DNA of 64,000 nt from JBDTSW01 sp963758845 (GTDB taxonomy: Bacteria > Actinomycetota > Thermoleophilia > Solirubrobacterales > 70-9), in contig CAVWWX010000002.1 in NCBI GenBank assembly GCA_963758845.1, forward strand, positions 2,170,001 to 2,234,000, given 5' to 3'. Shown here in pieces: positions 62,710 to 64,000 of the stretch. The stretch's first letter is position 1. Each line of letters opens with the position of its first letter. Under the pieces are notes generated by a model, which saw only the letters and a list, made by a program, of their open reading frames with translations, was not told where the DNA came from and searched no databases. The position numbers were made by a program, and so were the translations under genes.

Positions 62710-64000
62710 TCAGTCGCCCGGAGTCCAGATCTTTCCGGGGTCCGCGGCCCCGTCGCCGCCCGTCTCCGGCGCGCCGGCGCCGCCCTCCTTGTCGGGCGTC
62801 CAGATCGCCTCGCGCGCGGCCGCCTGGGCGACCGGGATCGGCTTCGCCGAGGAGACCACGAGATCGGCCGCCTTGCGGAGCCGGATCTCCTCGCGCAGCA
62901 GCGTCGTCGCGGCCGCTGTCACGAAGGCGTTCCAAGAGCTTCCTGGGGTCGTTCTCGCCCTCCCCAGGCCCGAGCGCCTCGACCAGGTCGTCGTCGCTGA
63001 CCTCGATGGCCTCTGCCTCCGCGACGGCGGCCAGGGTCGCCTCGCGCCGCAGCGACCGCTCGGCGTCGTCGCTGACCGACTCCAGCATCGCCGCCCGGCC
63101 GCCCTCCTGGGTCTGCATGAAAACCTCGGGGTCCACGCCGCGATGGCTCAGGTCGTGGAGGAAGCGGTCGAGCGACTCCTCGGCCCGGGCGGTCGACGAT
63201 GTCGCCGGGAACCTCGATCGTCGCGTTGCCGACGGCCGCGTCGACGACCGCCTCGCGGAACTCCTCGTCGGCCCGCCGTTCGAAGGCCTCGGCGATGCGT
63301 GCGCGGATCTCGTCGCGAAGCTCGTCCAGCGTCTCGAACTCGGAGGCGTCGGCCGCGAAGTCGTCGTCGAGCGCGGGAAGCTCCTTCTCGCGCACCTCCT
63401 TGACCGTGACCTCGAAGGTCGGCATCCTTTCCGGCGAGTTCGGTCGCGCGGTAGTCGTCGGGAAAGCTCACCTCGATTCGCCGCTCCTCTCCCGCCGAGG
63501 CGCCGACCAAGCCCTCCTCGAAACCGTCGACCAGGGTGCCGGTGCCGAGCTCGACGAGCTGGTCACGACCCTCGCCCCCTTCGAACGGCTCGCCGTCGAC
63601 GGTGCCGCGGTAGTCGAGCGAGCACCATGTCGCCCTCGCGCCGCCGCGCGCTCCACGGGCTGCAGCGAGGCGAACCCCTCGCGCAGCCGGTCGAGCTCGG
63701 TCTGGACCGCCTCGTCGGGCACTTCGGGCTCGGGCTTGCCGACCTCGAGGCCCATGTAGTCGCCCAGCTTCGCCTGGGGGCGGACCGCGATCTCGATCGT
63801 CAGCTCCAGGTCCTCGCCCGGGCCCCGGCAGCTTCTCGACGTCCAGCTTCGGCTCGCCGACGGGATTGATGCCCGACTCGCGCAGCACCGCGTCGTACCA
63901 CTCGGGAGCGCGTCTCGCAGGGCCTGCTCGACCACGGCGTCGCGCCCCAGGCGCTGGATCACGAGCTGCGGCCGGGACCTTGCCCTTGCGGAACCCGGGG
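62710..64000 (-). CDS. tig: Trigger factor, 5' end beyond window, multiply frameshifted
   Basis: Trigger factor is the ribosome-bound chaperone and prolyl isomerase. About 430 residues remain when frames are joined: the ribosome-binding tail end (PGFRKGKVP, LVIQRLGRDAV), the FKBP domain (GDMVLLDYRGTVDGEPFEGGEG; IEVSFPDDYRATELAGKDA) and the helical C-terminal chaperone part to IWTPGD*. Frame breaks fall near 63977, 63905, 63829, 63640, 63425, 63195 and 62925. No single frame covers a domain, so errors are likely. First residues lie right of 64000. Confidence 0.9.

Overview
The window is a contiguous piece of a GC-rich actinobacterial chromosome, gene-dense and made almost entirely of housekeeping genes. 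Gene content and protein style (HrcA-DnaJ-PrmA run, LepA followed by HadA/HadB-like dehydratases, MreBCD-PBP2-RodA, RNase E/G, L21 with a Lys/Ala tail, trigger factor ending in an IWTPGD-type tail) suggest the deep-branching class Thermoleophilia (Solirubrobacterales/Gaiellales); this placement is inference. No prophage, CRISPR array, intact transposon or plasmid gene was seen. Nearly every gap between genes is under 250 bp.

Layout. 1-4.2 kb (minus): hisIE-trpE-trpG-trpD-trpC, with trpC running off the left edge. 4.3-6.9 kb (plus): cytochrome bd oxidase cydA (one frameshift), cydB and a small membrane protein. 7.2-13.7 kb (minus): hrcA-dnaJ-prmA-murI, then yqeY-phoH-ybeY-era. 13.8-20.5 kb: a peroxiredoxin-like gene, then lepA with two SnoaL-like and two MaoC-like genes, an M23 peptidase downstream of a perfect CRP-type palindrome, and murJ. 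20.5-28.5 kb: rpsT, holA, comEC-comEA, acylphosphatase, cupin, leuS. 28.6-34 kb: small and lineage-type proteins, and a tRNA-Ala(GGC) flanked on both sides by gene relics. 34-43 kb: rsfS-nadD-proA, a 1017-residue LuxR-type ATPase regulator, then proB-obgE-rpmA-rplU. 43-51 kb: rng and the rod-shape operon mreB-mreC-mreD-mrdA-rodA. 51-58 kb: maf, ndk, a zinc-ribbon protein, a 39-residue membrane peptide, folC, valS and an aldo/keto-reductase-like gene. 58-64 kb: clpX, then clpP and tig, separated from clpX by three secreted beta-rich proteins and a frameshifted beta-helix gene.

How it works together. Most genes are compact operons with 1-4 nt stop/start overlaps (ATGA, GTGA, TTGA, TGATG), so translational coupling is the rule. 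First genes of operons repeatedly show TANNNT, seven bases, then the start codon: the signature of leaderless mRNAs. Two essential genes, clpX and folC, have no ATG/GTG/TTG at the position homology demands and appear to start at CTG.

Quality caution. Single-base frameshifts are rare up to 59 kb (cydA and a relic antitoxin) but dense from about 59.9 to 64.0 kb, hitting clpP and tig, which are normally functional. Consensus indel errors there are more likely than true gene decay.
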